From JADJVL01 sp046331545 (lineage in GTDB: Bacteria > Acidobacteriota > Holophagae > Holophagales > Holophagaceae), in contig JAXLQR010000002.1 of NCBI GenBank assembly GCA_046331545.1, positions 3,348,001-3,412,000 of the forward strand: a DNA stretch of 64,000 nt, read 5' to 3'. A program made the position numbers and the translations under genes. The notes beneath the pieces were generated by a model. It worked only from the letters and a program-made list of their open reading frames with translations. It searched no databases and was not told where the DNA came from. Shown here piece after piece: positions 21,352 through 29,241 of this stretch (its first letter is position 1; every line of letters starts with the position of its first letter).

Positions 21352-22383
21352 ATGAAAGCCCTGGTCAAAGCCAAGCGCGAGGAAGGCATCTGGATGGCCG
21401 ACGTGCCGCTGCCCTCGGTGGGGGTGCACGACGTGATGATCCGCATCCGGAAGTCCGCCATCTGCGGCACGGACGTCCACATCTACAACTGGGACGAGTG
21501 GAGCCAGAAGACCATCCCCGTGCCCATGGTGGTGGGCCACGAGTACTTCGGGATCGTGGAGAAGGTGGGGGAGGAGGTGACGGCCTTCAAGCCCGGGGAC
21601 CGCGTGAGCGGGGAAGGGCACCTCACCTGCGGCTTCTGCCGCAACTGCCGGGCGGGCAAGCGGCACCTCTGCCGCAACACGGTGGGCGTCGGCGTGAACC
21701 GGCCCGGCTCCTTCGCCGAGTTCCTGGTCATCGACGCGGAGAACGTCTACCACATCCCCGACAACATCCCCGACGAGCTGGCGGCCATCTTCGACCCCTT
21801 CGGCAACGCCACGCACACGGCGCTCTCCTTCGACCTGGTGGGCGAGGACGTCCTCATCACCGGCGCGGGTCCCATCGGCGTCATGGCCGTGGCCATCGCC
21901 CGCCACGTGGGCGCGCGGCACGTGGTGATCACGGACGTGAACGACTACCGCCTGGGCCTCGCCAAGCGGATGGGCGCCACGGCGGCGGTGAACGTGGCGA
22001 CCACCGACCTCAAGCAGGTGATGCAGGACCTGGGCATGACCGAGGGCTTCGACGTGGGCCTGGAGATGAGCGGCAACGGCCGCGCCTTCCGCCAGATGCT
22101 GGACGTCATGAACCACGGCGGCCACATCGCCATGCTCGGCATCATGCCCGGCCAGGAGGCCATCGACTGGGGCCAGATCGTCTTCAAGGGCCTCGTCGTG
22201 AAGGGCATTTACGGCCGCGAGATGTTCGAGACCTGGTACAAGATGGTCGCCATGCTGCAGAGTGGGCTGGATCTCAGCCCGATCATCACGCACCGTTTCG
22301 GCATCGATGAGTTCGAGAAGGGGTTCGACGCCATGAGGAGCGGGCAGTCGGGGAAGGTGATCCTGGACTGGGCGACTGCCTAG
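21352..22383 (+). CDS. tdh: L-threonine 3-dehydrogenase
   Basis: 343 residues, zinc medium-chain dehydrogenase. Catalytic zinc motif CGTDVHIYNWDEW with GHEYFG, structural zinc cysteines in CGFCRNCRAGKRHLC, and the NAD Rossmann motif GAGPIGVMA. The long stretch of Tdh-specific residues (TIPVPMVVGHEYFGIV, IFDPFGNATHTALSFD) distinguishes it from sorbitol dehydrogenases. It oxidises threonine to 2-amino-3-ketobutyrate for Kbl, encoded 6 kb upstream. A GGAG ribosome site precedes ATG 21352. Confidence 0.95.
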   Translation: MKALVKAKREEGIWMADVPLPSVGVHDVMIRIRKSAICGTDVHIYNWDEWSQKTIPVPMVVGHEYFGIVEKVGEEVTAFKPGDRVSGEGHLTCGFCRNCRAGKRHLCRNTVGVGVNRPGSFAEFLVIDAENVYHIPDNIPDELAAIFDPFGNATHTALSFDLVGEDVLITGAGPIGVMAVAIARHVGARHVVITDVNDYRLGLAKRMGATAAVNVATTDLKQVMQDLGMTEGFDVGLEMSGNGRAFRQMLDVMNHGGHIAMLGIMPGQEAIDWGQIVFKGLVVKGIYGREMFETWYKMVAMLQSGLDLSPIITHRFGIDEFEKGFDAMRSGQSGKVILDWATA

Positions 22384-22387
22384 GCGC

Positions 22388-22930
22388 ATGTCCAGCCGCC
22401 ACCTCGCCCTCCTCCGCGGCATCAACGTCGGCGGGAAGCACCTCCTGCCCATGAAGGACCTCGCGGCGATGTTCGAGGCCGCGGGCGCTTCGGAGGTCCG
22501 CACGCTCATCCAGAGCGGAAACGTGGTCTACAAGGCGGACGCCGAGCTCGCTCAGAAAATCCCTAGTGTCGTGGAAGCCGGGATCCGGAAGCACTTCGGC
22601 TTCGACGCGCCGGTGGTGGCGCGGAGCGGGGAGGCCGTGGCCGCGGCCATGGATGCTTCGCCGTTCCGCGCCCGGGGCGTTCCGGAGGACGTGCTGCACC
22701 TGATGTTCCTGAAGGATGCCCCCACCGAGGACCGCGTGAAGGCCCTGGGGACTTCGCCCTTCCTGCCCGACGACTTCGCGCTGGACGGCGACGTGGTCCA
22801 CCTCCACCTGCCCAACGGCGTCGGCCGCACGAAGCTCACCAGCGCATGGTTCGACGGTCGGCTGAAGACCGTCGGGACGCTGCGGAACTGGGCGACGATG
22901 ACGAAGCTGCGGGGGATGCTGGAAGGCTGA
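22388..22930 (+). CDS. DUF1697 domain-containing protein
   Basis: 180 residues. The family start LALLRGINVGGKHLLPMKDLAAMFEAAGASEVRTLIQSGNVVY is unmistakable, followed by PEDVLHLMFLKDAP and the C-terminal GRTKLTSAWFDGRLKTVGTLRNWATMTKL. DUF1697 is a cytosolic alpha/beta family of unknown biochemical role. It begins 4 bp after tdh and is probably cotranscribed with it. Confidence 0.93.
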   Translation: MSSRHLALLRGINVGGKHLLPMKDLAAMFEAAGASEVRTLIQSGNVVYKADAELAQKIPSVVEAGIRKHFGFDAPVVARSGEAVAAAMDASPFRARGVPEDVLHLMFLKDAPTEDRVKALGTSPFLPDDFALDGDVVHLHLPNGVGRTKLTSAWFDGRLKTVGTLRNWATMTKLRGMLEG

Positions 22931-22938
22931 GGCCGGGG

Positions 22939-22957
22939 TCTTGATGTTTTCTTGATG
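22939..22957 (+). promoter_or_regulatory. Direct repeat TCTTGATG upstream of the porin-kdp locus, possible KdpE operator
   Basis: TCTTGATG occurs at 22939-22946 and 22950-22957, an 11-bp period that places both on one DNA face. A related TCTTGAC sits at 22982-22988. This T-rich patch stands out from the GC-rich surroundings and is the only candidate regulatory element before the porin-kdp run. Assignment to KdpE is a guess from position. Confidence 0.35.
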
Positions 22958-23036
22958 CCCGGGCCCTGCACTTTGAGGCCGTCTTGACCTGCCCGTCCTG
23001 AAGCTGGTCCTGGCCCCGTCGGGCCGTGGAGAAGCG

Positions 23037-24407
23037 ATGCGCGCGGGATTCCTGACCTTGGCCCTGGCGGCTGCCGCGGCCCTGACCATGACGGCCCAGA
23101 CTCCTGACGCGGCACTGCCCAAGGCTCCGGCGGCCGAGGCTCCAGCCAAGCCCGCCGAGCCCTTCGCCTTCGCGGACTTCACCTGGTTGAACGGCAACCC
23201 CCGGACCAAGGACGCCATCCTCGATTCGAAAGTCTTCACCGGCGAGTTCCGCGCCGACGTGAACTTCGTGTACGACTTCAACCACCCGAAGGACCACACC
23301 CTGGCGGGCTCCAGCGAACTGGGTCGCACCAACGAGGTCCACGTCCAGCAGCTGGGCGTCGGCGGCGACTTCCACTGGGACAACGTGCGGGGCCGCATCA
23401 TGACCCAGTTCGGCCTCTACTCGACCATGACGCCCCGCAACGACGCGAGCCCCGCCAAGGGCCAGTGGCAGACGGACAACGCCTACCGCTATGTCTCCGA
23501 GGCCTACGGCGGCTACCACTGGGACGTGATGCACGGCCTCAACCTCGACGCCGGCATCTTCATGTCCTACATCGGCCTTTTCAGCTACTACAACTTCGAC
23601 AACTGGGCCTACCAGCCCTCCTACGTCTCCTCCAACACGCCCTGGTTCTTCAACGGGCTGCGGGTCCAGCTCTTCCCCACCGACAAGCTGAAGCTCGAGC
23701 TCTGGCTCACCAACGGCTGGCAGTCCTACACCATGTTCAACAACACGCCGGGCATCGGGGCCTCGGTGACGTGGCGCCCCACCGGGGACCTCTGCCTCAT
23801 CTCGAACAACTACGTCCTTGGGACGGACACGCCGGGCAATCAAAAGCGCACCCGCCGCCACACGGACAACAGCATCCAGTGGAAGTATCTCGACCGCCCC
23901 GGGAGCTGGATCACCCGGGCGGCCGCCACCTTCACCTTCGACCTGGGCGACGAGCAGGGCGGGGGCGTGAGCCGCTCCGGCAGCGCCGCCGAGCCCAAGC
24001 AGTACTTCGCCGGCTGGATGCTCTACAACCGGTTCTGGTTCGGCGAGCGCCACGCCCTCACCCTGGGCGGCGGCGCCATCACCAATCCCGGCCGCTACCT
24101 GGTGCTCGTGCCCCCCATCAACGGCGCCACCGCCGCCTCGGGGACGTCCTACTTCACCGCCAATCCCGGCGATCCCTTCCACGCCTGGGACGGGTCGCTG
24201 ACCTACGACTGGATGCCCTCCCAGTTCGCCACCTTCCGCGCCGAGTTCAACCGCCGGGGCGCCAGCGTGCCCTACTTCGCCGGCGAAGGGGGCGTCACGC
24301 CTCCGGGCGGCAACCAGGGCGCGCCCGGATCCGCGGTGACCGGCTGGGCCCCGGACCTGCGCAAGACCGAAAGCCGCCTCACCCTCGCCCTCCTCGTGAA
24401 GTTCTGA
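23037..24407 (+). CDS. Outer-membrane beta-barrel porin-like protein preceding kdp
   Basis: 456 residues with a signal peptide cut near TMTAQT and an Ala/Pro-rich linker. The mature part alternates aromatic and polar residues in repeated strands (FRADVNFVYDFNHP, FYW-rich GGYHWDVMHGLNLDAGIFMSYIG, LKLELWLTNGWQS). It ends in a C-terminal strand closing with Phe (LTLALLVKF), the usual outer-membrane insertion signal. It resembles the putative beta-barrel porin-2 type. The next small ORF starts 2 bp after its stop, so it appears to head the kdp transcript and may let potassium across the outer membrane. Confidence 0.82.
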   Translation: MRAGFLTLALAAAAALTMTAQTPDAALPKAPAAEAPAKPAEPFAFADFTWLNGNPRTKDAILDSKVFTGEFRADVNFVYDFNHPKDHTLAGSSELGRTNEVHVQQLGVGGDFHWDNVRGRIMTQFGLYSTMTPRNDASPAKGQWQTDNAYRYVSEAYGGYHWDVMHGLNLDAGIFMSYIGLFSYYNFDNWAYQPSYVSSNTPWFFNGLRVQLFPTDKLKLELWLTNGWQSYTMFNNTPGIGASVTWRPTGDLCLISNNYVLGTDTPGNQKRTRRHTDNSIQWKYLDRPGSWITRAAATFTFDLGDEQGGGVSRSGSAAEPKQYFAGWMLYNRFWFGERHALTLGGGAITNPGRYLVLVPPINGATAASGTSYFTANPGDPFHAWDGSLTYDWMPSQFATFRAEFNRRGASVPYFAGEGGVTPPGGNQGAPGSAVTGWAPDLRKTESRLTLALLVKF

Positions 24408-24409
24408 CC

Positions 24410-24568
24410 ATGCCCCGCGGGCTCATCCTCGTGATCTCGCTCCTGGTGGGGCTGTGGGGCACGCACTCCGCCCGGGGCAGCAGCCCGAAGGACCGGGCCA
24501 TGCTCCTCGCCGTGAGCTGGTTCCCGACGCTCGCCGGCCTGCTTTCCCTGATCGTCCCCCAAGACTGA
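24410..24568 (+). CDS. Small membrane protein between porin and kdpF
   Basis: 52 residues starting 2 bp after the porin stop. Two hydrophobic segments (LILVISLLVGLWG, then MLLAVSWFPTLAGLLSLIV) are joined by a charged turn (RGSSPKDR). It lies 8 bp before kdpF, so it belongs to the kdp transcript. No known Kdp subunit has this sequence. It could be an accessory subunit of the pump; function unknown. Confidence 0.6.
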   Translation: MPRGLILVISLLVGLWGTHSARGSSPKDRAMLLAVSWFPTLAGLLSLIVPQD

Positions 24569-24576
24569 GGCCCCCC

Positions 24577-24669
24577 GTGAACGCCATGACCCTCGCCGCC
24601 GCGATCCTCGCCCTCGGGCTCCTGGCCTACCTCACCTTCGCGCTCCTCAAGCCGGAGAAGTTCCAATGA
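24577..24669 (+). CDS. kdpF: Potassium-transporting ATPase subunit KdpF
   Basis: 30 residues from GTG 24577 (GAGG six bases upstream); an ATG at 24586 would give 27 residues but is poorly spaced. A single transmembrane helix (LAAAILALGLLAYLTFALL) ends in the typical KPEKF motif. KdpF stabilises the KdpABC complex in the membrane. Its stop overlaps the kdpA start as ATGA. Confidence 0.88.
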   Translation: MNAMTLAAAILALGLLAYLTFALLKPEKFQ

Positions 24670-26375
24670 GCCACGCCTGGATCCAGAACCTCCTCACCCT
24701 CGCCTGCCTCCTCGGCCTCGCCATTCCCCTCGGCAGCTTCATGGGGAAGGTCCTGGACGGGGAACGCACCTTCCTGCATCCCATCCTCGGGCCCCTGGAA
24801 CGAGGGCTCTATCGCGTGATGGGCGTCCGGGAGGACCAGGAGATGGGCTGGGCGGCCTACGGCTGGTCCATCACCCTCGTGAAGCTCCTGGGCTTCGCCG
24901 CCGTCTTCGCCCTGATGAAGGCCCAGGGGGGCCTGCCCCTCAACCCCGAGAAGCTTCCCGGCACCTCCACGGCCCTGGCCTTCAACACCGCCGTCAGCTT
25001 CATGACCAACACCAACTGGCAGGCCTACGGCGGCGAGAGCAGCCTCTCCTACCTCACCCAGATGCTGGGCCTGGCGGTGCAGAACTTCCTCTCCGCCGCC
25101 ACGGGCATCGCCGTGCTGGTGGCCCTGGTGCGGGGAATCACCCGCCGCAGCGCGGCGACCCTGGGCAACGCCTGGGTGGACCTGGTGCGCAGCACCGTCT
25201 ACATCCTCCTGCCCCTGTCCTTCGTCTTCGCCCTCTTCCTCGTCTCCCAGGGCGTGATCCAGAACGTCTCCGCCTACGTGCATGCGACCCCCCTCGAGGG
25301 ATCGTCCCAGGTGCTCCCCATGGGCCCGGCGGCCTCCCAGGTGGCCATCAAGATGCTCGGCACCAACGGCGGCGGCTTCTTCGGCGCCAACGCGGCCCAC
25401 CCCTTCGAGAACAGCACGCCCCTCTCCAACTTCGCCCAGACCCTGGCCATCCTAATCATCCCCGCGGGCCTGGTGCTCAGCTTCGGGCGCATGGTGAAGG
25501 ACCGGCGCCAGGGCTGGGCGCTGCTGGCGGCCATGACGGTCATCTTCGTGGCCGGCCTCGCCGTCTGCACCCGGTTCGAAGGGGAGGGCAATCCCGTCCT
25601 GGCCCGGGCAGGCGCGGCCCAGGCGGCCACGGCGGACAGCCCCGGCGGCAACATGGAGGGCAAGGAGCTGCGCTTCGGCCCCGGCCCCTCGGCCCTCTGG
25701 GCCACGGCGACCACGGCGGCCTCCAACGGCTCCGTGAACGCCATGCACGACTCCTTCACGCCCCTGGGCGGCCTGGTCCCCATGGTGCTCATGCAGCTCG
25801 GCGAGGTGGTCTACGGCGGCGTGGGCTCGGGCCTCTACGGGATGCTCATGTTCGTCCTGGTGGGCGTCTTCATCGGCGGCCTGATGGTGGGCCGCACGCC
25901 GGAATACCTCGGGAAGAAGGTGGAGGCCTTCGAGATGAAGATGGCCTCCCTGGCCATCCTCCTGCCCTGCGCGGCGGTGCTCCTCGGCACCGCCGCGTCC
26001 GTGCTCGCGCCGTCCGGCGCGGCCTCCGTGAGCAATCCCGGCCCCCACGGCTTCAGCCAGGTGCTCTACGCCTGGAGCAGCGCCGCCAACAACAACGGCA
26101 GCGCCTTCGGCGGCCTCAATCCGAACACTGCCTGGTACAACCTCGGCCTCGGGATCGCCATGCTCGTCGGCCGCTTCGGGGTCATCTGGCCGGTGCTGGC
26201 CATCGCCGGCTCCCTCGGGCGGAAGAAATACACGCCGGAGGGCGCCGGCACGCTCCCCACCCACACGCCCCTGTTCGTCGGCGTGCTCGTGGGCGTGGTC
26301 CTCCTGGTGGGGGCCCTCACCTTCCTGCCCGCCCTCGCCCTCGGGCCCATCGCCGAGCACCTGGCGCTGCACTGA
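24666..26375 (+). CDS. kdpA: Potassium-transporting ATPase potassium-binding subunit KdpA
   Basis: 569 residues, about ten transmembrane helices. The four selectivity-filter repeats are visible, e.g. TNTNWQAYGGE, GTNGGGFFGANAAHPFENST and NNNGSAFGGL. KdpA is the channel-like subunit that takes up potassium and passes it to KdpB. It is translationally coupled to kdpF. Confidence 0.97.
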   Translation: MSHAWIQNLLTLACLLGLAIPLGSFMGKVLDGERTFLHPILGPLERGLYRVMGVREDQEMGWAAYGWSITLVKLLGFAAVFALMKAQGGLPLNPEKLPGTSTALAFNTAVSFMTNTNWQAYGGESSLSYLTQMLGLAVQNFLSAATGIAVLVALVRGITRRSAATLGNAWVDLVRSTVYILLPLSFVFALFLVSQGVIQNVSAYVHATPLEGSSQVLPMGPAASQVAIKMLGTNGGGFFGANAAHPFENSTPLSNFAQTLAILIIPAGLVLSFGRMVKDRRQGWALLAAMTVIFVAGLAVCTRFEGEGNPVLARAGAAQAATADSPGGNMEGKELRFGPGPSALWATATTAASNGSVNAMHDSFTPLGGLVPMVLMQLGEVVYGGVGSGLYGMLMFVLVGVFIGGLMVGRTPEYLGKKVEAFEMKMASLAILLPCAAVLLGTAASVLAPSGAASVSNPGPHGFSQVLYAWSSAANNNGSAFGGLNPNTAWYNLGLGIAMLVGRFGVIWPVLAIAGSLGRKKYTPEGAGTLPTHTPLFVGVLVGVVLLVGALTFLPALALGPIAEHLALH

Positions 26376-26382
26376 GGCCTTC

Positions 26383-26514
26383 ATGACCGTCCACCCCGCA
26401 TCCCGATCCGCCCGCTGGCTCCGCCGCCGTCCCTGGCTCCGCCTGGCCTTGGCCATGACGATCCCCGTGCTTTGGCTGCTGGGCGGCATCGCCCTCCTCT
26501 CCCCCGTCCGCTGA
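26383..26514 (+). CDS. Small membrane protein between kdpA and kdpB
   Basis: 43 residues. An Arg-rich amphipathic start (SRSARWLRRRPWLRL) is followed by one transmembrane helix (AMTIPVLWLLGGIALL). It begins 7 bp after the kdpA stop and ends 17 bp before kdpB. Positive-inside topology would put the basic end in the cytoplasm. It is not a known Kdp subunit. It may be a KdpF-like stabiliser or an assembly factor; no homology is claimed. Confidence 0.5.
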   Translation: MTVHPASRSARWLRRRPWLRLALAMTIPVLWLLGGIALLSPVR

Positions 26515-26531
26515 TCCATCCGGAGCCGATC

Positions 26532-28634
26532 ATGGTTTCCCCCCACGCCCGGCAGGCCGCCCAGGCCCGTCCCCTCTTCGAGCCCGCCCTCGTCCAGCGG
26601 GCCCTCCTGGACGCCCTGCGCAAGCTCAATCCGCTCCACCAGCTCCGCAACCCCGTGATGTTCACTGTCTGGGTCTGCAGCGCCTTCACCACCGGCCTCT
26701 GGATCCAGGCCCTGTCCGGCCGTGGCGAGGCCCGTCCCGGCTTCATCCTGGCCATCGCCGGATGGCTCTGGTTCACGGTCTTCTTCGCCAACTTCGCCGA
26801 GGCCATGGCCGAGGGCCGGGGCAAGGCCCAGGCGGACAGCCTGCGGAAGGCCAAGAAGGACGTCACCGCCAAGAAGCTCGCCTCCACCGACCGCGACGGG
26901 GCCTGGGAGGCCGTGCCCGCCACGTCCCTGCGGGTGGGCGACCTCGTGCTGGTGGAGGCCCACGACATGATCCCGGGCGACGGGGAGGTCATCGAGGGGG
27001 TGGCCACGGTGAACGAGGCCGCCATCACCGGCGAGAGCGCCCCGGTCATCCGGGAGAGCGGTGGCGACCGCTGCGCCGTCACCGGCGGCACCCTCGTGCT
27101 GTCCGACTGGATCGTGGTGCGCATCGCCGCCAATCCCGGCGAGAGCTTCCTGGACCGCATGATCTCGATGGTGGAGGGCGCCAGGCGCCAGAAGACCCCC
27201 AACGAGATCGCCCTGGACATCCTCCTGGCGGGGCTGACCATCATCTTCCTGCTGGCCACGGCCACGCTCCTGCCCTTCTCCATCTTCAGCGTGAAGGCGG
27301 CCGGGCAGGGCGCCCCCGTGACGATCACCGTCCTGGTGGCCCTGCTGGTCTGCCTCATCCCCACCACCATCGGCGGGCTCCTCTCCGCCATCGGCATCGC
27401 CGGCATGGATCGCATGATCCAGGCCAACGTCATCGCCACGTCGGGCCGGGCGGTGGAGGCCGCCGGGGACGTGGACGTGCTGCTGCTGGACAAGACCGGC
27501 ACCATCACCCTGGGCAACCGGGAGGCGGTGGCCTTCCTCCCCGCCGAGGGCGTGGGCCTGCGGGAGCTGGCGGACGCCGCCCAGCTCGCGTCCCTCGCCG
27601 ACGAGACTCCGGAGGGGCGCAGCATCGTGGTGCTTGCCAAGGAGAAGCACGGTCTGCGGGAACGGGACCTCCACGCCCTGGACGCCCACTTCGTGCCCTT
27701 CACCGCCCAGACCCGCATGAGCGGCGTGACCATCAGCACCCGAGGGCATTCCCGCGAGATCCGGAAGGGCGCCGCGGCGGCCATCCAGGACTGGGTTCAG
27801 GCCCAGGGCGGGCACTTCCCCGACGACCTGCGCCGGAAGGTGGACGAGATCGCCATGGCCGGGGGCACGCCCCTGGTGGTGGCCGACGGCCCGAGGGCCC
27901 TGGGCGTGATCCAGTTGAAGGACATCGTGAAGGGCGGCATCAAGGAGCGCTTCGGCGAGCTCCGCGCCATGGGCATCAAGACGGTGATGATCACCGGGGA
28001 CAATCCCCTCACCGCGGCCGCCATCGCCGCCGAGGCCGGGGTGGACGACTTCCTGGCCCAGGCCACGCCGGAGGCCAAGCTGAAGCTCATCCGCGAGTAC
28101 CAGACCGGGGGCCGGCTGGTGGCCATGACCGGGGACGGCACCAACGACGCGCCGGCGCTGGCCCAGGCGGACGTGGCGGTGGCCATGAACAGCGGCACCC
28201 AGGCGGCCAAGGAGGCCGGCAACATGGTGGACCTGGACTCGAACCCCACGAAGCTCATCGAGATCGTGGAGATCGGCAAGCAGCTCCTCATGACCCGGGG
28301 CTCGCTGACCACGTTCAGCATCGCCAACGACGTGGCGAAGTACTTCGCCATCCTGCCGGCGGCCTTCGCGGCGACCTACCCGGCCCTGGGGGCGCTGAAC
28401 GTGATGGGCCTCCACAGCCCCGAGAGCGCCATCCTCTCGGCGGTGATCTTCAACGCGCTGATCATCGTCGTCCTGATCCCCCTGGCCCTGCGGGGCGTGC
28501 CCTATCGCCCCGTGGGCGCGGCCCAGCTCCTGCAGCGCAACCTGCTGGTCTACGGCCTCGGGGGCCTCGTGGTGCCTTTCGCCGGCATCAAGGCCATCGA
28601 CCTGCTCCTCGTCGCCCTGCGACTGGCCGCCTGA
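26532..28634 (+). CDS. kdpB: Potassium-transporting ATPase ATP-binding subunit KdpB
   Basis: 700 residues, P-type ATPase. Phosphorylation motif DKTGTITLG (Asp320), actuator motif TGES in AAITGESAPV, nucleotide-domain KGAA and TPEGRS, and the hinge MTGDGTNDAPALAQADV are all present. About seven membrane helices. It drives potassium uptake through KdpA by ATP hydrolysis. ATG 26532 is chosen over an in-frame upstream start that overlaps the small ORF and lacks conservation. Confidence 0.97.
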   Translation: MVSPHARQAAQARPLFEPALVQRALLDALRKLNPLHQLRNPVMFTVWVCSAFTTGLWIQALSGRGEARPGFILAIAGWLWFTVFFANFAEAMAEGRGKAQADSLRKAKKDVTAKKLASTDRDGAWEAVPATSLRVGDLVLVEAHDMIPGDGEVIEGVATVNEAAITGESAPVIRESGGDRCAVTGGTLVLSDWIVVRIAANPGESFLDRMISMVEGARRQKTPNEIALDILLAGLTIIFLLATATLLPFSIFSVKAAGQGAPVTITVLVALLVCLIPTTIGGLLSAIGIAGMDRMIQANVIATSGRAVEAAGDVDVLLLDKTGTITLGNREAVAFLPAEGVGLRELADAAQLASLADETPEGRSIVVLAKEKHGLRERDLHALDAHFVPFTAQTRMSGVTISTRGHSREIRKGAAAAIQDWVQAQGGHFPDDLRRKVDEIAMAGGTPLVVADGPRALGVIQLKDIVKGGIKERFGELRAMGIKTVMITGDNPLTAAAIAAEAGVDDFLAQATPEAKLKLIREYQTGGRLVAMTGDGTNDAPALAQADVAVAMNSGTQAAKEAGNMVDLDSNPTKLIEIVEIGKQLLMTRGSLTTFSIANDVAKYFAILPAAFAATYPALGALNVMGLHSPESAILSAVIFNALIIVVLIPLALRGVPYRPVGAAQLLQRNLLVYGLGGLVVPFAGIKAIDLLLVALRLAA

Positions 28635-28644
28635 GGGGGATCCC

Positions 28645-29232
28645 ATGAACCTCCAGTTCCGCCCCGCCCTCGTGTCCTTCCTGGCCCTCAGCGCCCTCTG
28701 CGGCGTGGCCTACCCCTTGGCGCTGACCGGCCTCGCCCGGGCCCTCTTCCCCCGCCAGGCCGCGGGCAGCCTCCTCGTGCGGGAGGGCAGGGTGATCGGC
28801 TCCGACTGGATCGGCCAGCCCTTCTCGGACCCCGGCCATTTCTGGGGGCGCCCTTCCGCCACCGTGGACGCCGACGGGAAGCCGCGACCTTGCAATGGCG
28901 CCAACAGCGGCGGCTCGAACCTCGCGCCGAGCAACCCGGACCTCGAGAAGACGGTGCGGGAGCGCATCGCCGCCCTGCGGGCCGCCGATCCCGAGGCCAC
29001 GGGGCCCGTGCCGGTGGACCTGGTGACCGCCTCGGGCAGCGGCCTCGACCCCCACATCAGCCCCGCCGCCGCCGCGTTCCAGGTCCACCGCGTGGCGAAG
29101 GCGCGGGGCCTCGAGGAGGCGCGCGTGCGCGACCTCGTGGCCCGGCACACCGAGGGGCGCGCCTTCGGGCTCCTCGGCGAGGCCCGGGTGAACGTGCTGA
29201 AGCTCAACCTGGACCTCGACGGCCTTCGCTAA
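28645..29232 (+). CDS. kdpC: Potassium-transporting ATPase subunit KdpC
   Basis: 195 residues. One N-terminal transmembrane helix, then conserved GQPFSDPGHFWGRPSAT, GGSNLAPSNPDL and SGSGLDPHISPAAA. KdpC assembles with KdpA and KdpB and raises nucleotide affinity. It lies 10 bp after kdpB and 9 bp before kdpD. Confidence 0.97.
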   Translation: MNLQFRPALVSFLALSALCGVAYPLALTGLARALFPRQAAGSLLVREGRVIGSDWIGQPFSDPGHFWGRPSATVDADGKPRPCNGANSGGSNLAPSNPDLEKTVRERIAALRAADPEATGPVPVDLVTASGSGLDPHISPAAAAFQVHRVAKARGLEEARVRDLVARHTEGRAFGLLGEARVNVLKLNLDLDGLR

Positions 29233-29241
29233 GCTCTGGCC

